A DNA stretch of 64,000 nt from Tuctoria greenei (lineage: Eukaryota; Streptophyta; Magnoliopsida; Poales; Poaceae): assembly GCA_036927565.1 (NCBI GenBank), contig JAYESD010000003.1, forward strand, positions 79,343,311 through 79,407,310, given 5' to 3'. The notes under the pieces were generated by a model. It saw only the letters and a program-made list of their open reading frames with translations. It had not been told where the DNA came from and searched no databases. Below are positions 36,488 to 45,956 of the stretch, one piece after another. The translations under genes and the position numbers were made by a program. Within the stretch, counting starts at the first letter, position 1. Every line of letters starts with the position of its first letter.

Positions 36488-36522
36488 GCACGTCTCACAT
36501 GCCAATGGCATGTGAGACGTGC
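36488..36522. repeat. Perfect 17-bp palindrome
   Basis: gcacgtctcacatgcca and tggcatgtgagacgtgc are exact inverted copies separated by one base. Confidence 0.95.
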
Positions 36523-36679
36523 CGATCCGAAACGGGTAATACATTGCTATAGGTTACGTTGCTCATTTTCATTTTGAGGTCATTTAAGAGAGAGTAAAGA
36601 AATAGAGAAAGAGTGAGAGGAAAGTTGGTCTTAGATGACAATTCCACATCCATTTCCACCGTCCACACAATCGCGGGTC

Positions 36680-37427
36680 ATTGACGTTCTTAAGGCGGTA
36701 AGGCAACTTAAGGCGATGGATCCCCTTTTTAACTTTTAAGCGGTAAGGCGTAAGGCGAGGCGACGCCTTATTATTATGTAAAAATAGGAAAATAGAAGTA
36801 TTTATTAGGTATAAAAATTAAAATGCAGCAGTATATGTGTATTCCAGTTTCATTTTTCCAGCTCAAATCAGCCCAGTTCCACTTTTCTAGCCCAACTCAG
36901 CCCATCCAACAACTATCGACACTACCAACCGTTGGATTAGAATCAAGAGTCATGAAAGGAACCGTCCAACCCTAACCCAGGCTACAGATCGGCGCCCCTG
37001 CCCCCCAGCCCGACAGAACCAGCGGCCAGCGCCGCCATCCCATCGCAGATCGGCGCCCTCGCTCCCCCCTCCCACCCCACCCCGCTCGCACTCAGATCGG
37101 CACTCCCACTGCCTCCGCCGCCGGCGATAGGGTCGTGCCTAACCCCCACTCTTCCTCCCGAGATCGGCGCCATCACTCTTCCCCGCCCGGCGTCCCCTGC
37201 TCCTGCCCGGATCGCATGACAGCCAAGATCACCGGCACGGCGGCCGCCACCCCCTCTCCCCTGCCTGGCATCCCCTGCTCCCGCGGCGCCGGCTTTCCCT
37301 GCCGCTGCCGGCTTCCCCGGCCGCCGCCGCCTTACCCTAGAAAGCAAGGCGACAGGGACGCCTTACGATGCCGGAGCGCCTTACCGCTTTAGCATCGCTT
37401 TAGCGATGCTAAAGCAACGCCTTAATA
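36680..37427. mobile_element. Possible short transposon inside CACTA with AAGGCG ends
   Basis: Left end ttcttaaggcggtaaggc and right end, inverted, gttattaaggcgttgc, with repeated aaggcg and gcgatgctaaagc motifs at both sides. The GC-rich interior resembles captured genic DNA, as in 8392-8887. No TSD was found, so the ends and class are uncertain. Confidence 0.4.
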
Positions 37428-37504
37428 ACTATGTTCAATTCAATTTCCAAATTGAACAATTCAAATCAAATCAAATTTAAACATAACAATTCAATTAAAT
37501 TCAA

Positions 37505-37960
37505 ATTTCAATGTGGAGGGGGTGTGGGTGGGGGGATGGGGGGTGGGGGGGTCTATGGAGGGGGTGGGGGGGGGGGGGTCTGTTCTGCTGGGGAGGGGGT
37601 GGGGGGGTCTGTGGAGGGGAGGGGGTGGGGGTCTGTGTAGGGGAAGGGGGGCCGGGGAGGGGAGGGGGAGGTAGGGTGGCCGTCGGCCAGGGAGGGTAAG
37701 GGGAGGGGGGCCGGAGAGGGGAGGTGGAGGGGGAGGGGAGGGGGAGGGGGGCCGGGGAGGGGAGGGGGAGGGGGGTGGCACTCGGCCGTGTAGGGGAGGT
37801 GGAGGGGGAGGGGGAGGGAGGGCCAGACGGCGGCGATCAGGGAGGGAGGGCGGGGCGGCGCTAGCTAGGGGAGGGGTAGGGGAGCCGGGCCGGCGGTCGA
37901 CGGGGAGGGGAGGAGAGGGGAGGGGAGGGGAGAGGAGGGGAGGGGAGGTTACCTGGTGGC
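37505..37960 (+). repeat. G/A-rich low-complexity tract
   Basis: About 450 bases almost entirely of ggggagg and gggtgg type repeats on the plus strand. Proline-rich frames on the other strand are products of this composition. It lies inside the CACTA, next to the right subterminal repeats. Confidence 0.85.
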
Positions 37961-38099
37961 AGCGGCAGCGTCGGACGGCGGCGGCGCGGCGGCTCGGCGG
38001 CGGGGAGTGGCGGCGTCGGGAGCGGCAGCGTCGGGCGCGGGCGGCGGGGAGAAGAGAAAGCGGCGGGTAAGGAAGAAAAGAGAAGGCGCGCGCGGGGTA

Positions 38100-38400
38100 G
38101 GTTAAAATATGTAACTTACGTCGGCTAAATATTCAACTTACGTCGGTCGATGTAACTTACGACAGCCATCCTCTTAGCCGACATAAGTTAAGGCTTATTT
38201 ACATCGGCCCACTTATTTACGTCGGCCTGTTGTCCGTGCCGACCTAAGTGATCATTAACTGTTGCCGGCTAGTTACTGACGTCGACAACCGACATAGGTT
38301 AACTTACTTACGTCGGGTTCCTACAACCGACGTAAGTTAATTAAATTACGTCGGCCAGCCGATGTAAATTAAACTGGCCGACGTAAGTATCAGCGTTTCC
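38100..38400. repeat. CACTA right subterminal repeats
   Basis: About a dozen acgtcgg and ccgacgta motifs in both orientations precede the right terminus. Confidence 0.8.
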
Positions 38401-38834
38401 TATAGTGTCGGGAAGGTTTGGAGCTTGCGGCCGCTAGAAGGTTGCTGGAGGAACTCAAGAATGCGAGGACGACGGAGTATTAGCAAGTTTAGGACTTCCT
38501 GGGGCATGCAAACAAGGCTCTGGTGCCGCTTGGCTTCAGCCTGGTACGTCCGGAGGATGCTGAGGCGGAGCTGGACAAGGCGTTGGTAGCATTGGGCTCT
38601 ACCAGCAGCAAGCTGGACGTGATGGGTGATGTCATCGCCGACCGATTTGAGACAGAAGGGAAGTCTATGGCCAAGAACATTATCGAATTTGTGCTGTCGT
38701 GTTTCAAAAGCCAAGACCCCCAACTCTCTCTGGATCCGGTGTTTGAAGGGCCCATTGTTGAAGAGGAAGATGCCGTCAGGGCTAGCGTTCAAGAAGTTTC
38801 CCATAAAGTTGCCTCGTATTTCCATAGGACCTAG

Positions 38835-40435
38835 GACCTCCAGTAGCCAGGACCTTTTTCTTTTGCCTTTTACTGTAATCCTCATTTTATAATCCAGTCT
38901 AGTCCTTCAAATGAATGAAATTCAAACTCCTTGAATGAATGAATTCCTTTTTGTGGTTGTCTTCAATTCATTGTCCTTTATCTTGTTGGCCCCCTAGTAG
39001 ATGTACACAATTTGATTGCGAACATGTACCAAAAGGTTTTGACAATGTCTTGATGACTTGAATGCTTCGTACTTGTAGTCAGCACACTTAGCATTTAGGT
39101 CTGAAGTTTACCTCCGACACCTCCAGGGACCCTTTGTTGCATCGACGCCGGCCCCCTGAGAGTTGTCAAAGCTTGGTAGCTTTGATGGCACCCACTGTAA
39201 ACGTGTAGAACATCAACGGCGGGCCCCCTGGGGTTGTCGGAGCTTGGTGGCTTCGACGACACCCACTGTCAACGCATAGAAATGTCGACGACGGGCCCCC
39301 TGGGGTTGTCAGAGCTTGGTAGCTTTGACGGCACCCACTGTCAACGCGTAGAATGTTGACAGTGGGCCCCCTGGGGTTGTCAGAGCTTGGTAGCTTCGAC
39401 AGCACCCACTGTCAACTCGTAGAACGTCGACGGTGGGCCCTCTGGGGTTGTCGGAGCTTGGTAGCTTCCTGGCTTCGACGATATCCACCATCAACATAGA
39501 ATACGTCGACAACGAATTCCCTCGGGGTGATTTCTTCACCATCTTTGCTTGAATCGTCATTATGCTTCACGTCGACGTCTGGCCCCGTGGGAGTTGTTGG
39601 AGCTTGTTAGCTCCGAGGATGCCCACTTTCAACATTAGAAACGTCGATGGCGGGCTCCCTTGGGAGATGTCGTAGCTTAGTAGCTCCGGCATCTTCCACC
39701 ATTGCCATGAGTTTCCCAATTTTCCTGCGCATTAAAGATAAGAAAAACAGTAAAATTTGTCCTCTCCCCTAGAACTCTTTTGCGGCTTACTATTCTTATT
39801 TGAATTTTAGATCCAAAAGAACTCAATATGATAACAAGTACATTGATGCAATCTCTCCAGATCCAAATGCCTTCAGGACCCGCCCTACCGAGGCCTACCG
39901 AAATGTAGGTAGAGTGGCGTACTAAGGGTGTTTGACCAGGCTAAGTCGATAGCACACTCCGAACCTGACAATAGCTTTGGCATTCAGGCGAGTAGACCGT
40001 CTAGCAATGCTAAGATCCGAAAAAATTGACAATATCACTTGTAGAACATATGAATAACTTTGGACTAAAGCTCGAAAAGAATTGCACAACTTCGTTATAG
40101 ACAAGAAGGAAAAGGATAATAAAAGAAAATGAGCCTGTACAAAATTAATGCACGTGGAGTCCGCTTTTACACAACAATGTCTTTCATTATAGGTCCGAAT
40201 TACATGGGAGACAAGGACACACTTAGAGTTCAGAACTAGGCCAAGTGTGCTTTTCATATTGTTCTATCCCAGGGTAGGTAAGCCACACTTTGAGTACAGG
40301 GACCGAGTTAAATGTTGCTTGAACACTCCGGACCCTCCCAGAGGGGTCCGGATGTTCTCCTGGAGGACCTACCCGACTCTGTGTATAGAATCTATAACTT
40401 ACATTGTGTGTAATTATAGACTCACTTCCGTGAAA
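38835..40435 (-). other. Gypsy-2 region between pol and the accessory ORF
   Basis: Non-coding. The pol gene and the accessory ORF converge here, so their 3' ends face each other. Apart from the 71-bp tandem array nothing is recognised. Short frames near 39166-39560 arise from that array. Confidence 0.5.
39140..39480. repeat. 71-bp tandem repeat array
   Basis: The core gggccccctggggttgtc recurs at about 39221, 39293, 39364 and 39435, a spacing of 71-72 bases, each followed by agcttggtagctt and cacccactgtcaac. Two more decayed units lie to the right, up to about 39700. Related sequence is present in Gypsy-1 at 15285-15340. Confidence 0.8.
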
Positions 40436-43400
40436 CTAAGCATAAAACTTACAGAGGTGCTCGATGTTCCAAGGATTGGGAAGTGGGGTCCCATCCTCAG
40501 TTGCCAAGCTAACGCATCCGGGACGGGATACTTTGATCACTCGGAAGTGACCTTCCCAGCTGGGGGAAAGTTTGTTCATCCCTTCACGAGTTAGTGTTCT
40601 ACTGTAAGGATCGAATGCCCAAGAGGGGGGGGTGAATTGGGCTTCTTTTTAAAAACTAAAGCAATAAAAACTCAACTACTAAAAGCCCAATTCCCAATGC
40701 AAACAACCTATGCATTCAAGTGAATAATAAGTTTGCGGTATATGAAATGCATAAGTATAACGGGAAAAGGAAGAGTATGCAAACTCCCGAGAAGACACGA
40801 AGACACGGTGATTTATCCCGTGGTTCGGCAAGATCATCAAGACCTTCCTACATCCACATTGTGGCACCCACCAAGGGTGTAGCCACTCCCAAGTTACCAA
40901 GACTAGGGATCTCACTAAGAGTCTCCGTTCACCATCTCCGGCAAGGCGGAGCTCAAGCCTTGTACAAGTTTGATCTTCCGGGCTTCCACAATTTACTTGG
41001 CAAGCTCCGAAAGGATCTCTCCGATCACCAACTGATACACGATGAATGCAATCACCAAGAGACACTCACTTACAGCTCTCACTAGACTAGAGACTCCAAT
41101 CACAAAGAATGGAAGCACACAAGCATCATCTCTAGTAAGTTCTAGCCTATCTCTTGGTGTACAAGTGGTGTAAATGATGTGGAAGTGGTTGTTCAACGTA
41201 TTGAATGCTTGATAATGTGTAGAGTAGCTCAGGGCATCAAGACTTGTCTAAATGACTGGTTGAAGGGGTACAAATAGTCAGCTTCCACGAGATAGCCGTT
41301 GGAAAAGTAGGCTGACATCACTGTTCTGCAAACACCGGATGATCCGATGTTCTCCCTTCAGCTGTCATCGGTCGAATACAAATTAGCTGAGGTCACTGTG
41401 TCAGATATGACCGTTGATTGACTAATGTTGTATACACCTGTACATCGGATAATCCGATGACACTTGGTCTAGGATGGTCTAGAAATAATGCTTACTGGAA
41501 TGACCGACCGATGTGGCATACTTGTACATCGGATGGTCCAGTGTTACTTGGTCCAGGGAAATTGCTTACTGGAATGATCGAACGAAGTAACACATGCTTC
41601 AACATCGGATGATCCGGTGTATACCCAAGACTGTGGTCTTTTTCTGCTGCAGAACCAACTCGACCGATGTAGTTTTTTCTGGATACATTAGATGATCCAG
41701 TGAGTTGATTTTGCCTGCTTCGAGTTGTTCTAAGTGATTCTTTTGGAATTTGTCCGAGTGACTTCTTAGACATTGGTTTGAAATGTTCTTCTGATGGCAA
41801 CTAAGTCTCGTGTGCTGTCAATTTTGAAGGAATAATTTTGACATATATGTTTTTCTTTCAGTCTTCATGAAAATCGATTGACCTCGTAAAATAGTTTGTT
41901 GAGGGGTCTCCAATTGTATCCAATGAGTAGTAGATGATATAAATATAGATTCCATTAAGTGTGATGAGTTATATGAGAGGCATTGCATCCACAAACTTAT
42001 TAGTGATATCCAACGGTTGTCATTAATCACCAAAACCATACCTTATGGGGGCCTAGATGCTTTCATCTACGCAGCACCAGATCGCCTTCCTCGAGTCGTC
42101 GGTTGTGCGCATGCCTTGGATGATAGCGCCAGAGCGCCTGGTGATAACGTGCATTCTGAACAGCTGCTTGGCACCTTCCCTCGTCGATAATGTCAATGTC
42201 TTCACGCTGGAGGTGGTTCTGTGCGGCTTAGTCGAAGGTCCAGAACCGGAGCGATCCCATGGTGATCTCCAGAGGAAGGACCACTTCAGCTCCATATACC
42301 AGGAAGAAGGGTGTTTCTCTAGTTGACCGGCTAGGTGTAGTCCTACTTTCCCACAGTGCGGACATAAGCTCTTCTATCCAGTTGGCTCCGTGTTTCTTCA
42401 AGCGCTCATATGTGCACGTCTTGAGTCCTTTCAATATTTCTGTATTTGCTCTCTTGGCTTAGCCATTACTAGCCGAGTGAACTACTGATGCGTAGCTGAC
42501 TTGAATGCCGAGGTCTTTGCAATATTCTTGAAATGCCGCACTTGTTAATTAGGTTCCGTTGTCAGTGATGACTCTATTCGGAACTCCAAATCTGCAGACT
42601 ATGGACTTTAAGAACTTGATAGTTGAATGTTTATTGATAGTCGCAACTGGAGTTGCTTCCGGCTACTTGGTGAACTTGTCGATGGCAACATACAGGAAGC
42701 TGTAACCTCCGATGGCTTTTGGGAAAGGTCCCAAAATGTTCATCCCCCACACAACGAATGGCCATGTAGGAGGTATCATTTGCAGTGATTGAGCTGAGTG
42801 TGAATTTGTTTTGCGTGGAACTGGCATGCTTAACACTTTTTTACCAGATCGACTGCATCCTGGAGTGTTATAGGCCAGTAGAATCCATGCCGGAAGGCTT
42901 TACCAACCAACTTGCAGGAAGATGCATGATCCCCACACTCGCCTCCATGGATTTCCGCAAGGAGCTCACAACCTTCTTCCCTTGCAATGCACCGCATTAG
43001 GATGCTGTTGGCATCGCGCCAGTATAGATCCCCTTCTACCAACGTGTATTTTTAGCCAATCTGACGATCCGGTCAGCGGATGCACTGTCTTCAGGAAGGG
43101 CATTGTCTTTCAAGTAGCTCCGGATCTCCAAGATCCATGCATCGGAGCTAACTTGAGCTTCTGAGTCTTGCATGTTGGGTTGCTCAGAGCTTCCTGCAGC
43201 GCCTACGACTCTTGGTGGACGCCATGGTAATAGGGCCACCGAGACTGCTAGCTTTGAGGTGCTGATGTCGCCGCCTTCGCTCAGTTCGGCAGGATGAGCG
43301 GTTGGTCTTGACAACCTCCTGACAAAAACTTCATTGAGAGCTTGAGCTCCAGTTGAAGCCTTCGTCGGGAGTTCATCAGCTTCAGCGTTGTTGAGATGAT

Positions 43401-45690
43401 GGACATGGCAAAGATCTAGGACATCAAAGTCCTTCTGGAGCTTTTGGACTTCAAGGAGGTAAGCAACGAGTTGTGGGTTGTTGCAGCTGCATTTGCCTTT
43501 GACTTGCTTGATAATAAGCTGCAAATCACCCTTGACCAGTATCTGCTTGATGCCATATGATAGCGCCACCTTGAGCCCATATATGAGAGCTTCATGCTCC
43601 GCCATGTTGTTGGTTGCCTTGAAGTCAAGGTGCACCATGTATTTGACTTTCTCCCCGGTCGGAGCGAGGAGAAGTATTCCATCTCTGACCCCCTGCTTCT
43701 GCACGAAGCCATCGAAGTAGAGAGTCCAATGAGGTTCGGTGAAGACCGGTACCTTGGGTTTTGACTTCTGCTCACTGGGGCCCCCAGGATTTGATGGAGA
43801 AGGTGTCCACTCCGCAACGAAATCAGCCAAGGCTTGACTCTTTATAGCTTGTCGCGGCAAGAATTCTGGATCAAATTCTGCCAATTCCGCAGCCCACTTG
43901 GCGATGTTCGCGGTAGAGTTGGGATTGTGCAATATGGCACACAGTCGATAGGATGTTACCACTGATATCTCGTGGGCTTGGAAGTAATGACGAAGCTTCG
44001 TTGAGGCAATAAGAACTGCATAAAGCAGCTTATGCACCTCAATGTATCCAGTCTTGGCATCATGAAGTACATCACCGATGAAGTACACTAGGCGCTGGAC
44101 GGTCCGGACCCTCCTGGAGGGGTCGAGAGCTTCTTCATCAACTCGAACCATCCCGGAGGGGTCCTGACCTTCTTGTTGAGCTTCTTGGACCCTCCCGGAG
44201 GGGTCCGAAACTTCTTCTTGTTCAACCCGAACCCTACCGGAGGGGTCCGGATCTTCTTGATCAGCCATGTGAACTCCCTCAGATGAGAGAGGTTGATCCT
44301 CTAGCATTTTGCCATGAAGATCCGTGCCTAGGAGCTGGGACCCAGACTCGCCTTCAGGTAGCTCCAGACCCTCCCGGAGGGGTCTAGGATCCTGAACTGG
44401 AGATGGCTCTGATCTTTCTATGACCAAGACCATGTTGACAATCTCCATAGTTGCAGAAATGTAAAGCAGTAGAGGCTCACCAGGGTTCGGAGCTACTAGG
44501 ATTTGTAGTGTGGTGAGGAGCTATTTAAGCTCTTGGAACACCTTTTTTGCTTCTTCAGACCAATGGAATGGCTCGGTCTTCCTCAATAACTTGAAGAAGG
44601 GTAGCGCCCACCGATTGAGCGCAGCTAGACATCCAGTTAGCTTCTGGACATGCTTGATGCGGGTTGGGGGCCGCATGTCTTCAATGGCCTTAATCTTCAC
44701 CAGGTTTGCCTCAATTCCTCGGTGAGTCACGAAGAATCCGAGGAGCTTCTCGAAGCTAACCCCGAAGAAACATTTGTCCGGGTTCAGCTTGGTGCGCGTC
44801 ATGCGCAGCTTGTCCAAGACGGCTTGTAGGTTGTCAAGGAGTGACTCCTTGTTCTTCACCTTCACGACGATGTCATCGACATAGAACTCCATGAAGTCTC
44901 TAATGAGCTCTCCAAATGTTTTGTGCATTGCTTGCACAAAAGTTGAAGCAACATTTTTGGGACCGAATGGCATGGCAGTATAACAATACAATCAATCTAC
45001 TGTTATGAAGGCAGTATGCTCTTCATCTTCCCTAGACATTTGGATCTGATGGTAACCATAATATGCATCTAGGACACACAATATCTTACACCCAGAGGTG
45101 GAGTCCACTATTTGGTCTATCCTAGGTAGTGGGAATGGATCTTTTGGACATGCCTTATTCAAGGTGGTGTAGTCGATACACATCTGAAGCTTCCCGCCGG
45201 CCTTGGGTACAACGATTGGGTTTGCCAACCATCTTGGATGAAACCAACTTTGAGCAGCTTCTTGATTTCTTGTCGGATGAAGTTCTGTTGCTCGACTGAT
45301 TGCTTCCGGTTGTACTGGCCATGCGTCGATGTAAAACTTCAAGCTGTGCTCAGTCACCTCCCTGGGGATCCCATGCATTTGTGATGGTCTCCAGGCAAAC
45401 ACGTCAACATTCACCCGGAGGAAAGTGATGAGTGAGAGCTCCTATTTGTTGTCCAGACCTCGCGATATACGGGTATTCTGGGCAACATCAGAACCAATAT
45501 GGACGACTTTGACAGGAATGTCGGTGTCACCGCTTGGCTGCACGCGTTGTGCAGAGGTTGAGCCTCAGTGACGAGTGCTCGGAGGTTGAGCAGCTAGCTC
45601 CTTTCCAGATGCTCCTTCCTGCGCTGTTGCAAGCGCGTGAAGTTCTTCCAGCGCAGTGACTCCCGCAGTGCAATCTCCGCGGATCCAGAG
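40436..45690 (-). pseudogene. Gypsy-2 pol (RT, RNase H, integrase), interrupted
   Basis: From right to left: VDVFAWRPSQMHGIPRE, RT with CIDYTTLNKACPKDPFP and the FYVDDIVVKVKN active site (about 44870), RNase H with PLLLYISATMEIVNMVL, and a linker with four DPSGRV-like repeats. Then a second RNase H (WTLYFDGF, NNMAEHEALIYGL), integrase zinc-binding region (YTLVEGDLYWRDA, GFYWPITLQDAV), broken core, NWIEELMSALWESRTTPSRS and, after the inserted SIRE LTR, the tail KLSPSWEGHFRVIKV to a stop at 40436. Stops at 44521 and near 43036-42430 break the frame. A 7-codon deletion (compare CLAALNRFISRLAEW in Gypsy-3) is seen in RT. The dual RNase H marks the Tat lineage. Confidence 0.82.
40603..42065 (-). 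mobile_element. LTR A: solo SIRE-type Copia LTR inside the Gypsy-2 integrase
   Basis: 1463 bases. On the minus strand it starts tgaaagcatctaggcccc and ends tcgatccttaca, both typical of grass SIRE/Opie-type LTRs. It is flanked by a perfect 5-bp duplication tctac (40598-40602 and 42066-42070). No internal Copia sequence is attached, so it is a true solo LTR formed by recombination between two LTRs. Confidence 0.9.
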
Positions 45691-45942
45691 ATCACATAAT
45701 TGTGCAATGGAAAGCAAATTGAAACTAAGTGACCTAACATACAACACATTGGAAATAGATAAATCACGTGAAATTGCAATCTTACCCAACCCAATTACCT
45801 TCCCTTTAGAGTTGTCACCAAAGGTGACTTGTTCATGATTGCCAGGGTTCTCTATGGAGGTGAACATACCATTGTTGCCGGTCATGTGTTGAGTGCACCC
45901 GCTATCGAGTACCCAATGCTTTCCTCCGGCTTTGTAGTTCAC
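45565..45942 (-). pseudogene. Chimeric frame: Copia protease fused to Gypsy protease tail
   Basis: The frame starts MNYKAGGKHWVLDSGCTQ, the Copia retropepsin-like segment, runs to SIAQLCDL, and then changes to WIRGDCTAGVTALEELHALA, which belongs to the Gypsy element. The intact Copia relative at 57293-56979 continues instead with GLTCTFGKNDVVV. The switch lies close to 45690 (agatcacataattg). Confidence 0.85.
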
Positions 45943-45956
45943 CTACACACATGAAT

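Larger units (their letters stand above)
29272..38407 (-). mobile_element. CACTA (En/Spm) transposon of 9.1 kb
   Basis: Termini are cactacaggaa and, inverted, cactataggaa, with a 3-bp duplication tcg on both sides (29269-29271 and 38408-38410). Both subterminal regions are packed with acgtcggc and gccgacgt motifs. Two genes run on the minus strand: a tnp2-type transposase and a second En/Spm-type protein (Transposase_24 or TNPA-like). A stop near the start of tnp2 suggests that this copy is not autonomous. Confidence 0.92.
26321..38834 (+). pseudogene. Gypsy-2 accessory ORF (Transposase_28-like), split by CACTA
   Basis: The first segment (26321-26983) starts MELGLSRSKIKTNEDLSRVR and contains GKLPFKKECTEEMVYFS, FVHFCKMWVGVPSCIELF and LYYFVKRKNCPFKYL. 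This is the putative gypsy-type transposon domain PF04195. Good donors follow (aacag|gtgagc at about 26981 and cccag|gtaagc at about 27709), so the ORF seems to be spliced. Later parts are a low-complexity Pro, Glu and Ala region with repeats (EAPAPEL, VLAPEP), a run of 19 G, and a coiled coil of Lys, Glu and Arg (28700-29270). The CACTA element breaks it. It resumes at 38408 and ends with LGFSLVRPEDAEAELDKALV and a stop near 38834. Function unknown; frames are broken in places. Confidence 0.7.
24940..45690 (-). mobile_element. Gypsy-2: Ty3/Gypsy (Tat lineage), 5' part lost
   Basis: Minus-strand order from right to left: end of protease region (45690), RT, RNase H with an unusual linker, a second archaeal-type RNase H, integrase, post-pol tandem repeats, accessory ORF on the opposite strand, polypurine-like tract and 3' LTR. 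Insertions: a solo SIRE LTR in the integrase and a CACTA element in the accessory ORF. At about 45690 the element stops abruptly in Copia sequence, so gag and the 5' LTR are missing here. Confidence 0.8.

Noticed and set aside
37491..37781. Proline-rich frame on the minus strand
   Set aside because: Product of the G/A-rich low-complexity tract.
39140..39480. Regularly spaced repeats as a possible CRISPR-like array
   Set aside because: Head-to-tail 71-bp tandem units without unique spacers, in a plant retrotransposon.
40679..41196. Frames repeated at 48248, 59596 and 59802 that look like conserved proteins
   Set aside because: They lie inside LTR A, B and C. They repeat because the LTRs do, and have no known domain.
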